From: Piscirickettsiaceae bacterium
GTDB lineage: Bacteria; Pseudomonadota; Gammaproteobacteria; Nitrosococcales; Methylophagaceae
Reading direction: 5' to 3'
Length of the DNA: 8,628 bases
Assembly: GCA_030620285.1 (NCBI GenBank)
Contig: JAUXFA010000036.1
Span: 1-8,628 of the forward strand
In this document: in pieces, positions 1-6,023 of the stretch
How the letters are laid out: each line of letters starts with the position of its first letter
How positions within the stretch are numbered: the stretch's first letter is position 1
Program-made: the position numbers and the translations under genes
The notes under the pieces: generated by a model
The model's database searches: none
The model's input: only the letters and a program-made list of their open reading frames with translations
Told to the model about the DNA's origin: nothing

Positions 1-473
1 ATCGGCATAACGGCCCAAGTGCCGTTCGATATCCTAGAGGTAGTGGAACTGGTACTGACATTGAGCCTGAATTAACATCTATTGAAATTGGCAAAGCTGA
101 AATTAGACGTCACGGTAATAAAATCGCGATCCTCGCATTTGGTAGCATGCTACAAGCAGCACTGGATGCAGCGGAAATACTCGATGCCACAGTTGTTAAT
201 ATGCGTTTTGTAAAACCCCTTGATTCTAAAATAATAGAACAAGCCGCAAATAATCACGATTTAATTATCACCATTGAAGAAAATGCCTGTCTCGGTGGTG
301 CCGGATCAGCAGTGGCTGAATTATTACTCTCTATGAACAACAATGCACCAGTGGACATTATGGGGTTACCGGATAAATTCCTTGACCATGGTGATCATAA
401 ACAAATGTTGGCCAGCTGTGGTTTAGATGCCGAAGGCATTATAGCGTCAGCACAAAAACATTTTCCAGCATAA
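1..473 (+). CDS. dxs: 1-deoxy-D-xylulose-5-phosphate synthase, C-terminal part (partial)
   Basis: This is the 3' end of a gene that begins before the window. The frame is open from base 3 and gives about 156 codons of a protein that is normally about 620 residues, ending at TAA 471-473. DXS is a cytoplasmic thiamine-diphosphate enzyme that condenses pyruvate with glyceraldehyde 3-phosphate to start the non-mevalonate isoprenoid pathway; its product also feeds thiamine and pyridoxal synthesis. What is visible is the transketolase C-terminal domain: GPSAVRYPRG near the start, then NMRFVKPLD, a TIEENACLGGAGSAV stretch and MGLPDKFLDHG, all in the order found in E. coli DXS. The first ATG inside the window (147) is internal and not a start. 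No hairpin terminator separates it from queD 40 nt downstream, so read-through into queD is possible. Confidence 0.95.
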   Translation, partial: RHNGPSAVRYPRGSGTGTDIEPELTSIEIGKAEIRRHGNKIAILAFGSMLQAALDAAEILDATVVNMRFVKPLDSKIIEQAANNHDLIITIEENACLGGAGSAVAELLLSMNNNAPVDIMGLPDKFLDHGDHKQMLASCGLDAEGIIASAQKHFPA

Positions 474-499
474 TATTTCGTCCCTTCTCTATTCCCTAG

Positions 500-505
500 T
501 ATAAT
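500..505 (+). promoter_or_regulatory. Candidate -10 box directly upstream of queD
   Basis: A perfect TATAAT lies in the 40 nt gap between dxs and queD and ends 8 nt before the queD ATG. No good -35 hexamer is seen 16-18 nt upstream (the best is about TTTCGT). A transcript starting about 7 nt after this box would begin at or next to the start codon. A short inverted repeat (ATAGT-CA-ACTAT, 504-515) overlaps the box and the start codon. Six-base AT motifs are common in such DNA, so the assignment is tentative. Confidence 0.4.
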
Positions 506-513
506 AGTCAACT

Positions 514-894
514 ATGAGTCCAACCTATACCTTAAAAATCCTAGCCGACTTTGCATCTGCCCACACTTTGCGTGATTATCCAGGTGATTGCAGCCGTATG
601 CATGGCCATAACTGGAAACTAGAGGTTGAAGTAACTGCCACCGCCCTAAATGATCATGGCATGGGCATGGACTTCAAAACCATTAAAACAGCAACGCGTC
701 AATTAGCAAAAACATTGGATCACCGTTATCTTAATGATATTCCACCATTTGATACTATTAACCCGACTGCTGAAAATATTGCCCAATATTTCTACCAAAA
801 CCTAAGTACGACGTTAAATATCGACACTGCAAAAATCTCCAGCGTTACCCTTTGGGAAACCGACCGTGCCTGTGTTCGATATAGTGAGGATTAA
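514..894 (+). CDS. queD: 6-carboxy-5,6,7,8-tetrahydropterin synthase (QueD/PTPS family)
   Basis: This 126-residue protein has the usual length of QueD. The enzyme converts dihydroneopterin triphosphate to 6-carboxytetrahydropterin, an early step towards preQ0 and the tRNA base queuosine. The zinc ligands are visible as H17, H30 and H32, with the catalytic cysteine C26 in a CSRMHGH motif (Cys-x3-His-Gly-His). LDH at 68-70, PTAEN at 84-88 and E115 near the C-terminus match the other conserved family positions. The start at 514 is the only possible one: an in-frame TAG lies at 505-507 and the next Met is past H17. No Shine-Dalgarno sequence precedes it. folE2 follows after 7 nt, so the enzyme sits next to the one that makes its substrate. 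A 6-pyruvoyltetrahydropterin synthase activity is the alternative, but the bacterial context and length favour QueD. Confidence 0.92.
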   Translation: MSPTYTLKILADFASAHTLRDYPGDCSRMHGHNWKLEVEVTATALNDHGMGMDFKTIKTATRQLAKTLDHRYLNDIPPFDTINPTAENIAQYFYQNLSTTLNIDTAKISSVTLWETDRACVRYSED

Positions 895-901
895 ATAAAC
901 G

Positions 902-1711
902 ATGACAACTGATACTAAACCAGATTGCTGTGATGAAATTGAAGATGTTCAAAACATCGCAGACAAACGCCATATTGCTATTGATAAGGTCGGCATTAAG
1001 GACATTCAACATCCGATCAAGGTTAGTGACCGCACAAGTGGTGATCAGCATACCATCGCTAATTTTAATATGTATGTAAACTTGCCCCACCAGTTCAAAG
1101 GCACACATATGTCACGTTTTGTGGAGATTTTAAATCAGCATGAGCGTGAAATTACCGTCAAATCATTCCGTGAAATGCTAAGTGAAATGACCGAACGATT
1201 ACAAGCTGAGTCCGGCTATATTGAAATGGATTTCCCTTATTTCGTTAATAAAGAAGCACCAATCAGTAAAGTAAAAAGCTTGATGGACTATCAAGTAAGC
1301 TTCTTGGGTGAAATCACCGGACAAGACACTGATGTTATGGTTAAAGTAATTGTTCCCGTCACCAGCCTATGCCCTTGTTCAAAAAATATTTCAGATTATG
1401 GCGCCCATAATCAACGTTCACATGTAACGGTCACAGTACGTTCTGAAGGCTTTATTTGGATCGAAGATTTAATCGACTTGGTAGAACAAGAAGCATCATG
1501 TGAAATATTTGGTTTACTTAAACGTCCTGACGAAAAATTTGTGACCGAACGTGCTTATGATAATCCAAAATTTGTTGAAGACATCGTACGTGATATAGCT
1601 GCCCGATTAAATGACGATGATCGCATCAGTGCTTATACCATTGAATCCGAAAACTTCGAATCTATTCATAATCATTCTGCTTATGCATTAATCAGTAAAG
1701 GCTTTGACTAA
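902..1711 (+). CDS. folE2: GTP cyclohydrolase IB (FolE2 type)
   Basis: At 269 residues this matches FolE2, the metal-dependent GTP cyclohydrolase unrelated in sequence to classical FolE. It converts GTP to 7,8-dihydroneopterin triphosphate, the entry compound for folate and for queuosine through QueD. Visible motifs are GIKDIQHPI (31-39), FKGTHMSRF (65-73) and CPCSK (157-161) followed by GAHNQRS. C157, H169, E211 and H256 lie at a constant +10 offset from the metal ligands I recall for Neisseria gonorrhoeae FolE2 (C147, H159, E201, H246). The start at 902 has GAGGA at 886-890, inside the end of queD, which suggests translation from a shared mRNA. FolE2 enzymes can work without zinc and are often under Zur control, but I see no clear Zur palindrome upstream of queD or of this gene. 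A strong hairpin terminator follows. Confidence 0.96.
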   Translation: MTTDTKPDCCDEIEDVQNIADKRHIAIDKVGIKDIQHPIKVSDRTSGDQHTIANFNMYVNLPHQFKGTHMSRFVEILNQHEREITVKSFREMLSEMTERLQAESGYIEMDFPYFVNKEAPISKVKSLMDYQVSFLGEITGQDTDVMVKVIVPVTSLCPCSKNISDYGAHNQRSHVTVTVRSEGFIWIEDLIDLVEQEASCEIFGLLKRPDEKFVTERAYDNPKFVEDIVRDIAARLNDDDRISAYTIESENFESIHNHSAYALISKGFD

Positions 1712-1730
1712 ACAAGATTAACAATTACAA

Positions 1731-1765
1731 AAAAGCCCTGATGGTTTGTAATCATCAGGGCTTTT
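1731..1765. terminator. Bidirectional intrinsic terminator between folE2 and the aspartic protease gene
   Basis: A perfect 13-bp stem (1731-1743 pairing with 1753-1765) with GC-rich core GCCCTGATG encloses a 9-nt loop. On the plus strand the stem runs into a T-rich tail (CTTTTATTATATTT). On the minus strand the six A residues at 1729-1734 become a T-run. It sits 19 nt after the folE2 stop and 18 nt after the stop of the convergent gene, so it can end both transcripts. Confidence 0.93.
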
Positions 1766-1783
1766 ATTATATTTAATAAACCA

Positions 1784-2428
1784 TTAGAACTTTTTCTTTA
1801 GCTCCATCTTCTCTCCAGTCCGTTGCATATCCAATTGTCCTAAAAAAGTCATGCCAAGTAAAGCGACCGCAGGCTCGGCCCCATCCAATACCATCGCCTC
1901 TACATTATAGAGTTTGATATCGCCAACTTGAACCTGATCTAGTGTGACAGCATAAGCACCGGATACCCCTGAGGCTGTTTTTACACCAATTCTCCGACCA
2001 TCAAGATAATTGAGTCCCAATCTCTTTGCTGTTGCTATATTCAGCGCAATAGCTGATGCACCAGTATCCACCAAAAAATCAACACTGAACCCATTAATAC
2101 TACCGGGTGTTAAATACATGCCATTAGTTGGCCATAAATTCACCACCGTTTGTTCAGGTGGAGGGCCAAAATCACCACCTATCTGAGAGCCTAACAAATA
2201 CTCTTTTTGTACACCATCAACCTCCAGTATTGCATTTTGACTCGTTGCGGCAATCAATGTGACACCTTCAGGACTAGTTTTACCCACTTTTAATAGCCGT
2301 TGTTTATTATTAATCGTCAGCACTGCTTGACCACTAAATAAACCCACTACCATAATATTCAATGCATCAGACCATACTACTGCACTGTTTAGCAGTATAA
2401 TAAGCCCCGCAATCCATGCTTTTTTCAT
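1784..2428 (-). CDS. Exported retropepsin-like aspartic protease (clan AA, TIGR02281-like)
   Basis: This 214-residue protein begins with a signal peptide: MKK, a hydrophobic stretch at about 4-19 and a likely cleavage near S20-D-A22. It is therefore predicted to be periplasmic. The C-terminal half is a retroviral-type aspartic protease domain with the catalytic motif DTGAS at 121-125 in a VDFLVDTGASAIAL context, and a second conserved LLGMTFLGQLD segment at 190-200. Only one DTG is present, so an active site would need a homodimer, as known for retropepsins. Residues about 23-80 form a beta-rich stretch (VVGLFSGQAVLTIN, LLKVGKTSPEGV, VDGVQKEYLLG). This recalls the small homology-region domain of GspC/PilP-type secretion proteins, but that likeness is my inference. 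The substrate is unknown. GAGG lies 8 nt before the ATG, supporting the start. It diverges from mobAB across 51 bp and converges with folE2. Confidence 0.82.
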   Translation of the reverse strand: MKKAWIAGLIILLNSAVVWSDALNIMVVGLFSGQAVLTINNKQRLLKVGKTSPEGVTLIAATSQNAILEVDGVQKEYLLGSQIGGDFGPPPEQTVVNLWPTNGMYLTPGSINGFSVDFLVDTGASAIALNIATAKRLGLNYLDGRRIGVKTASGVSGAYAVTLDQVQVGDIKLYNVEAMVLDGAEPAVALLGMTFLGQLDMQRTGEKMELKKKF

Positions 2429-2479
2429 GAGTACATCCTCATAATTTAAAGTTCACATACACAATAGCAGCGAATCATA

Positions 2480-3598
2480 ATGAATACACCTTCCTTACCA
2501 TCAATCGCCGGCGTTATTTTAGCAGGTGGACAAGCTCGCCGTATGGGAGGCGAAGATAAGGGGCTTATTTTATTCAAACAAAAACCGCTGATTAGTTATG
2601 TTATTGAAGCATTAAAATCTCAAGTTGACCAACTAATCATCAATGCTAACCGTAATATTGACCACTATCAAGCCTTGGAATATCCCGTTGTAGCTGACAC
2701 ATTAGATGATTTTTGTGGGCCTTTAGCTGGCATGTTAAGCGCCATGCAAGTGGTGAAAACTGATTATATCCTGACCGTACCATGCGATTCACCCAATATT
2801 TCACCACAGTTACGCCAGCGAATGATGGAAAGCTTATTGCTTGAACAAGCAGATATCGCCGTAGCTCATGATGGTGATCGCTTGCAGCCGGTATTTAGTT
2901 TAATTCCATGCCGTTTACACAATGATCTTGAACAATACCTAAGCCAAGGAGGCCGAAAAATTGATCGGTGGTTAGCTCAACATAAATTGGCCATTGTTGA
3001 TTTTTCAGATCAAGTCAATTCTTTTATAAATGTTAATCGGCCGGAAGATCTCGCCCATCATCAAGCGATATTATATTCACCGGTTCCCATTCTTGGGTTT
3101 TCTGCCTTTAGCGGCACCGGTAAAACAACCTTATTATGTCAATTACTTCCTGCATTAAATGCTAAAGGGCTCAAAGTCGCCGTCATTAAACACGCCCATC
3201 ACAACTTTAATATTGATATCCCAGGCAAAGATAGCTATGAAATACGTCAAGCAGGCGCCCAGCAAATTCTAATTTCATCCAGTCGTTTAATGGCCTTGAT
3301 GGAAACTCAATCCGACGATTTAACGGATTCTAATTTATCGGACCTCATCCCTAGATTAAATACCGATAACGTAGACCTTATTCTAGTAGAAGGCTTTAAA
3401 CATGAAGCAATCGCTAAAATAGAATTGCATCGCCCTAGCCTCACAAAGCCATTTCTTTACCCTCAAGATGACAAGATTATCGCCATTGCCAGTGATGAAA
3501 CATTAAGCTCTGTAACGGATATAGATCAGTTGGATCTGAATAATATTGATAGCATTGCAGATTATATCCAACTTTTTATAAAAAACTGGGCGGCTTAA
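2480..3598 (+). CDS. mobAB: Fused MobA-MobB: molybdenum cofactor guanylyltransferase and MGD biosynthesis adaptor
   Basis: Two proteins that are separate in E. coli are joined in one 372-residue chain. Residues about 8-193 are MobA, which transfers GMP from GTP to Mo-molybdopterin to give the guanine dinucleotide cofactor of DMSO-reductase-family enzymes. It shows the nucleotide-binding LAGGQARRMGGEDKGL (14-29), PCDSP (101-105) and the terminal FINVNRPEDL (182-191). Residues about 202-370 are MobB, a P-loop GTP-binding protein thought to assist MobA. It has the Walker A FSGTGKTT (210-217), VIKHAHH (235-241), DIPGKDS (246-252) and VEGFKH (303-308). The linker is only about eight residues, with no frame break. 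The ribosome site before ATG 2480 is weak (AGCGA). moeA starts 1 nt after the stop, so this is the first gene of a three-gene operon. Presence implies that the cell uses bis-MGD enzymes. Confidence 0.95.
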   Translation: MNTPSLPSIAGVILAGGQARRMGGEDKGLILFKQKPLISYVIEALKSQVDQLIINANRNIDHYQALEYPVVADTLDDFCGPLAGMLSAMQVVKTDYILTVPCDSPNISPQLRQRMMESLLLEQADIAVAHDGDRLQPVFSLIPCRLHNDLEQYLSQGGRKIDRWLAQHKLAIVDFSDQVNSFINVNRPEDLAHHQAILYSPVPILGFSAFSGTGKTTLLCQLLPALNAKGLKVAVIKHAHHNFNIDIPGKDSYEIRQAGAQQILISSSRLMALMETQSDDLTDSNLSDLIPRLNTDNVDLILVEGFKHEAIAKIELHRPSLTKPFLYPQDDKIIAIASDETLSSVTDIDQLDLNNIDSIADYIQLFIKNWAA

Positions 3599-3599
3599 T

Positions 3600-4859
3600 A
3601 TGGCTAATTTTATTCCTCAAGCTAGCTGTGCTGATCCACAACAGATAAAGACGCTTAGTGTGCAAGAAGCAAAACTACGCATAACAAATCTTATTACCCC
3701 CATCTCAACTGGGCAAATAATTCCATTACGACAAACATTAGGCCAAATACTGCATCAAGCCATTATTTCTCCTATTAATGTGCCTCCCCACAATAATTCA
3801 GCAATGGATGGCTACGCTATCCATTCTTCAGATATCACAGCTGAACCATTTACCCTACACCAAGTCGGCATTTCTTTTGCGGGCCAGCCTTACACGGGAA
3901 TAGTGAATAAAGGGGAATGCATTCGCATTATGACCGGCGCAATGATGCCTACTGAATGTGATACCGTGATTATGCAAGAACATGTCGAGCTGAATGGCAA
4001 TGCAATCACAATTCACGGCGATCATGAAAATGGACAAAATGTACGGTTAGCTGGTGAAGATCTGACCACAGGGGAAACAGTATTATCAGAAGGTCACCTT
4101 ATTTCACCGGCTGATCTCGGCTTAATTGCTTCTTTAGGTATTGCTGAAGTGAATATCAAAACAAAACCCCGCATTGCCTTTTTCTCCACCGGTGATGAAC
4201 TTCGTTCTATTGGTACAACTCTAGAAGCAGGTCAAATATACGACAGCAACCGCTATACCCTTTATGGCATGTTGAAACGCTTAGATGTCGACTTTATTGA
4301 TATGGGAGTCGTAGCCGACAACAAACAAGCCCTAAGAGAGGCTTTACAACTTGCCTCCGAGCAAGCCGATGTTGTTATCACCTCTGGCGGTGTTTCGGTA
4401 GGCGATGCTGATTATGTCAAAGAAATGTTAGCCGAACTTGGTCAAGTCGATTTCTGGAAACTAGCGATGAAACCTGGCCGGCCGCTTGCATTTGGCAAAA
4501 TCAATGATGCGCTTTTTTTTGGTCTCCCGGGAAATCCAGTCTCTGTTATGGTGACCTTTTATCAGTTTGTGCGGCCCGCCCTACAACAGCTTTCAGGGCA
4601 ATCAACAACTCTAATCTCGACCATGCAAGTGAATTGTGTCAGCGCCATTCGAAAACGGATAGGTCGGTTTGAATTTCAACGTGGTATTTTATTTGAAAAT
4701 GATCAAGGCACTACCCAAGTCAAAACGACTGGTGAGCAAGGATCCGGCATTTTAAAATCAATGAGTAGTGCTAACTGTTTCATTTTGCTGGAAGAACAAT
4801 GTGATGGTATTGCAGCAAATACAATGGTGACTGTCCAACCCTTTTCTGGTCTAATTTAA
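3600..4859 (+). CDS. moeA: Molybdopterin molybdenumtransferase MoeA
   Basis: MoeA inserts molybdenum into adenylylated molybdopterin, the step just before MobA acts. The 419 residues compare with 411 in E. coli. Family signatures are NNSAMDGYA (65-73) with the essential aspartate D70, IRIMTGAMMP (108-117), AGEDL (151-155), FSTGDEL (195-201), SGGVSVGDADYVK (262-274, the MPT-binding segment), KPGRPLAFG (291-299) and GLPGNPVS (308-315). The C-terminal beta-barrel domain IV is complete (about 340-419). One oddity is N65, where E. coli has an aspartate in DNSAMDG. The ATG lies 1 nt after the mobAB stop, with no clear Shine-Dalgarno sequence, so translation is probably coupled to mobAB. The order mobAB-moeA places consecutive pathway steps in one transcript. 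Confidence 0.97.
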   Translation: MANFIPQASCADPQQIKTLSVQEAKLRITNLITPISTGQIIPLRQTLGQILHQAIISPINVPPHNNSAMDGYAIHSSDITAEPFTLHQVGISFAGQPYTGIVNKGECIRIMTGAMMPTECDTVIMQEHVELNGNAITIHGDHENGQNVRLAGEDLTTGETVLSEGHLISPADLGLIASLGIAEVNIKTKPRIAFFSTGDELRSIGTTLEAGQIYDSNRYTLYGMLKRLDVDFIDMGVVADNKQALREALQLASEQADVVITSGGVSVGDADYVKEMLAELGQVDFWKLAMKPGRPLAFGKINDALFFGLPGNPVSVMVTFYQFVRPALQQLSGQSTTLISTMQVNCVSAIRKRIGRFEFQRGILFENDQGTTQVKTTGEQGSGILKSMSSANCFILLEEQCDGIAANTMVTVQPFSGLI

Positions 4860-5732
4860 ATGTCTGAACGAGCAACAAATACTAAGCAAAAACACGAGTT
4901 TAATAAACTAAAAAAACGTCTTCGACGTCAGGTCGGTCAAGCCATTGCTGATTACAATATGATTCAAGATGGCGATAAAATAATGGTATGTCTATCCGGC
5001 GGCAAAGATAGTTACACTTTGCTTGATATCTTGATGAACCTGCAAAAACATGCTCCCATTGATTTTGAATTAATTGCTGTCAATCTTGACCAAAAACAAC
5101 CCGGTTTCCCGGAGCATATTTTACCCGAATACCTCAGATCAATTGATATTCCCTTTCATATCATTGAAAAAGATACTTACAGTATCGTCAAACAAATTGT
5201 TTCTGAAGGAAAAACGACTTGTGGCATTTGTTCTCGCCTACGTCGTGGCTCACTTTATGGCTATGCTCGGCAAAATGGTATTACTAAAATAGCCTTAGGC
5301 CATCATCGTGATGACATTATCGAAACTGCATTTCTCAATATGTTTTACGGCAGCAAAATCAAAGCCATGCCGCCCAAGTTATTAAGTGATGACAAAACTA
5401 ATATTCTAATCCGGCCACTGGCCTATAGTTGTGAAGCTGATATCGAACGTTATGCACAGTGGCAAAAATTCCCCATCATTCCATGCAATTTATGTGGTTC
5501 TCAGGAAAATATGCAACGTCAAGTCATCAAAGACATGTTACAAACTTGGGAAAAACAACAGCCTGGCCGTTTGCAAAATATTTTCCGAAGTTTACAAAAT
5601 ATTTCACCATCGCAATTAGCCGATAGTGCATTATTTAATTTTAAAGATCTCGAGTTGCAACGTCAAAAACCAACAGCAGAACAAGATGATGATTTCGATG
5701 AAAGCCAGTACCCACCGCTGGCCAGAGCATAA
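4860..5732 (+). CDS. ttcA: tRNA 2-thiocytidine biosynthesis protein TtcA
   Basis: TtcA thiolates cytidine 32 of certain tRNAs to 2-thiocytidine in an ATP- and iron-sulfur-dependent reaction. The 290-residue sequence has the PP-loop SGGKDS (46-51) for ATP binding, the CGIC pair (C121, C124) and the third cysteine C212 in PCNLCGSQ. These correspond to C122, C125 and C213 that I recall for the cluster of the E. coli enzyme. GHHRDD (147-152) and the FFxxS-like C-terminal region [16 protein letters not shown] are also typical. The tail is acidic (DDDFDES, 276-282). The ATG directly follows the moeA TAA without any spacer and without a Shine-Dalgarno sequence, so it is probably translated by reinitiation after moeA. 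No terminator is evident after the stop at 5730-5732. Confidence 0.97.
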   Translation: MSERATNTKQKHEFNKLKKRLRRQVGQAIADYNMIQDGDKIMVCLSGGKDSYTLLDILMNLQKHAPIDFELIAVNLDQKQPGFPEHILPEYLRSIDIPFHIIEKDTYSIVKQIVSEGKTTCGICSRLRRGSLYGYARQNGITKIALGHHRDDIIETAFLNMFYGSKIKAMPPKLLSDDKTNILIRPLAYSCEADIERYAQWQKFPIIPCNLCGSQENMQRQVIKDMLQTWEKQQPGRLQNIFRSLQNISPSQLADSALFNFKDLELQRQKPTAEQDDDFDESQYPPLARA

Positions 5733-5770
5733 GCACCAAAACAGGGCATAAATGACGATTGATAAAAAAG

Positions 5771-5779
5771 TTATTCACC
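5771..5779 (+). promoter_or_regulatory. Distal near-consensus DnaA box
   Basis: TTATTCACC differs from the DnaA consensus TTATNCACA only at the last base. It lies 168 nt before the main box cluster, with the AT-rich stretch between them. Confidence 0.3.
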
Positions 5780-5821
5780 AGTTAAGGCCACTATCACATA
5801 ATTGTCACAACTATCCCCGCT

Positions 5822-5873
5822 AAGTTGTTGATAGCATTAAATTATGATTTAACCGAATGATTTATAACAACTT
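5822..5873. repeat. AT-rich inverted repeat enclosing a nested palindrome
   Basis: AAGTTGTT at 5822-5829 is the exact reverse complement of AACAACTT at 5866-5873. The 36-nt spacer is AT-rich and contains TTAAAT-TATG-ATTTAA at 5837-5852, a second perfect inverted repeat with 6-bp arms. AGTTGT at 5823-5828 can also pair with ACAACT at 5807-5812, giving alternative folds. The low G+C makes this a poor terminator but a plausible easily melted segment. Confidence 0.5.
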
Positions 5874-5943
5874 TTTAAAGTGGTCAGTTTTTAACCAATT
5901 TGAGTTAATGCCATTAAAGTATAACGGTCTGGCAATAATATTG

Positions 5944-5982
5944 AGAGTTAATCACAGAGTTATCCACAGGAAATGTGCGTAA
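5944..5982. promoter_or_regulatory. Cluster of three DnaA-box-like 9-mers within a tandem 12-nt repeat
   Basis: TTATCCACA at 5960-5968 matches the strong DnaA box exactly. TTAATCACA at 5948-5956 (same strand) and TGTGCGTAA at 5974-5982 (TTACGCACA on the minus strand) each differ from TTATNCACA at one position. The first two lie inside a tandem repeat: AGAGTTAATCACAG (5944-5957) and AGAGTTATCCACAG (5956-5969) agree at 12 of 14 positions with a 12-nt period. The gaps between boxes are 3 and 5 nt, close enough for cooperative binding. The arrangement (two direct, one inverted) is like those of known DnaA-binding loci, but binding has not been shown. Confidence 0.5.
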
Positions 5983-6023
5983 GTCTGTAAGTCATTGAAA
6001 GCGTCAAAGCCACACTAAAACAG

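Larger units (their letters stand above)
5733..6023. other. 291-bp AT-rich gap between convergent genes; candidate DnaA-binding or origin-like region
   Basis: The gap is bounded by the 3' ends of ttcA (plus) and the VOC gene (minus), so it is not needed as a promoter for either. It is visibly AT-rich between 5821 and 5960. It holds a perfect DnaA box, three one-mismatch boxes, an 8-bp inverted repeat, the palindrome TTAAAT-TATG-ATTTAA at 5837-5852, a repeated TTTTTAA (5872-5878, 5888-5894), GAGTTAAT twice (5902-5909, 5945-5952 region) and a tandem GTAAGTC (5979-5985, 5987-5993). No GC-rich hairpin with a T-run was found. No GATC occurs in it. An oriC, a datA/DARS-like DnaA locus or chance are the options; the assignment rests on motifs only. 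Confidence 0.4.

Noticed and set aside
147..473. A separate small gene starting at ATG 147.
   Set aside because: The frame continues upstream to the window edge with clear DXS sequence (GPSAVRYPRG), so the ATG is internal.
474..513. Zur-type palindrome upstream of queD-folE2.
   Set aside because: Only a short 5-bp inverted repeat is present; the long AT-rich Zur dyad is not there.
845..1108. Minus-strand reading frame across the queD/folE2 junction.
   Set aside because: It is antisense to two well-recognised genes and has no known motif.
2396..2401. TATAAT on the plus strand as the mobAB promoter.
   Set aside because: It lies inside the start of the protease gene, has only about 2/6 matches in any -35 position and would leave a leader of about 70 nt. 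It is possible but not supported.
5752..5823. A 23-codon reading frame (ATG 5752 to TAA 5821) with AGGG a few bases upstream.
   Set aside because: It is very short, shows no recognisable motif or hydrophobic pattern, and overlaps the near-DnaA box. Nothing beyond chance supports translation.
5807..5828. Hairpin ACAACT / AGTTGT after ttcA as a terminator.
   Set aside because: The stem is only 6 bp, the loop is 10 nt and no T-run follows, so it does not look like an intrinsic terminator.
5825..5852. Possible XerCD dif site, because TTATG and TTTAA resemble the XerD arm.
   Set aside because: The XerC arm and the rest of the XerD arm do not match the gammaproteobacterial dif consensus as I recall it.
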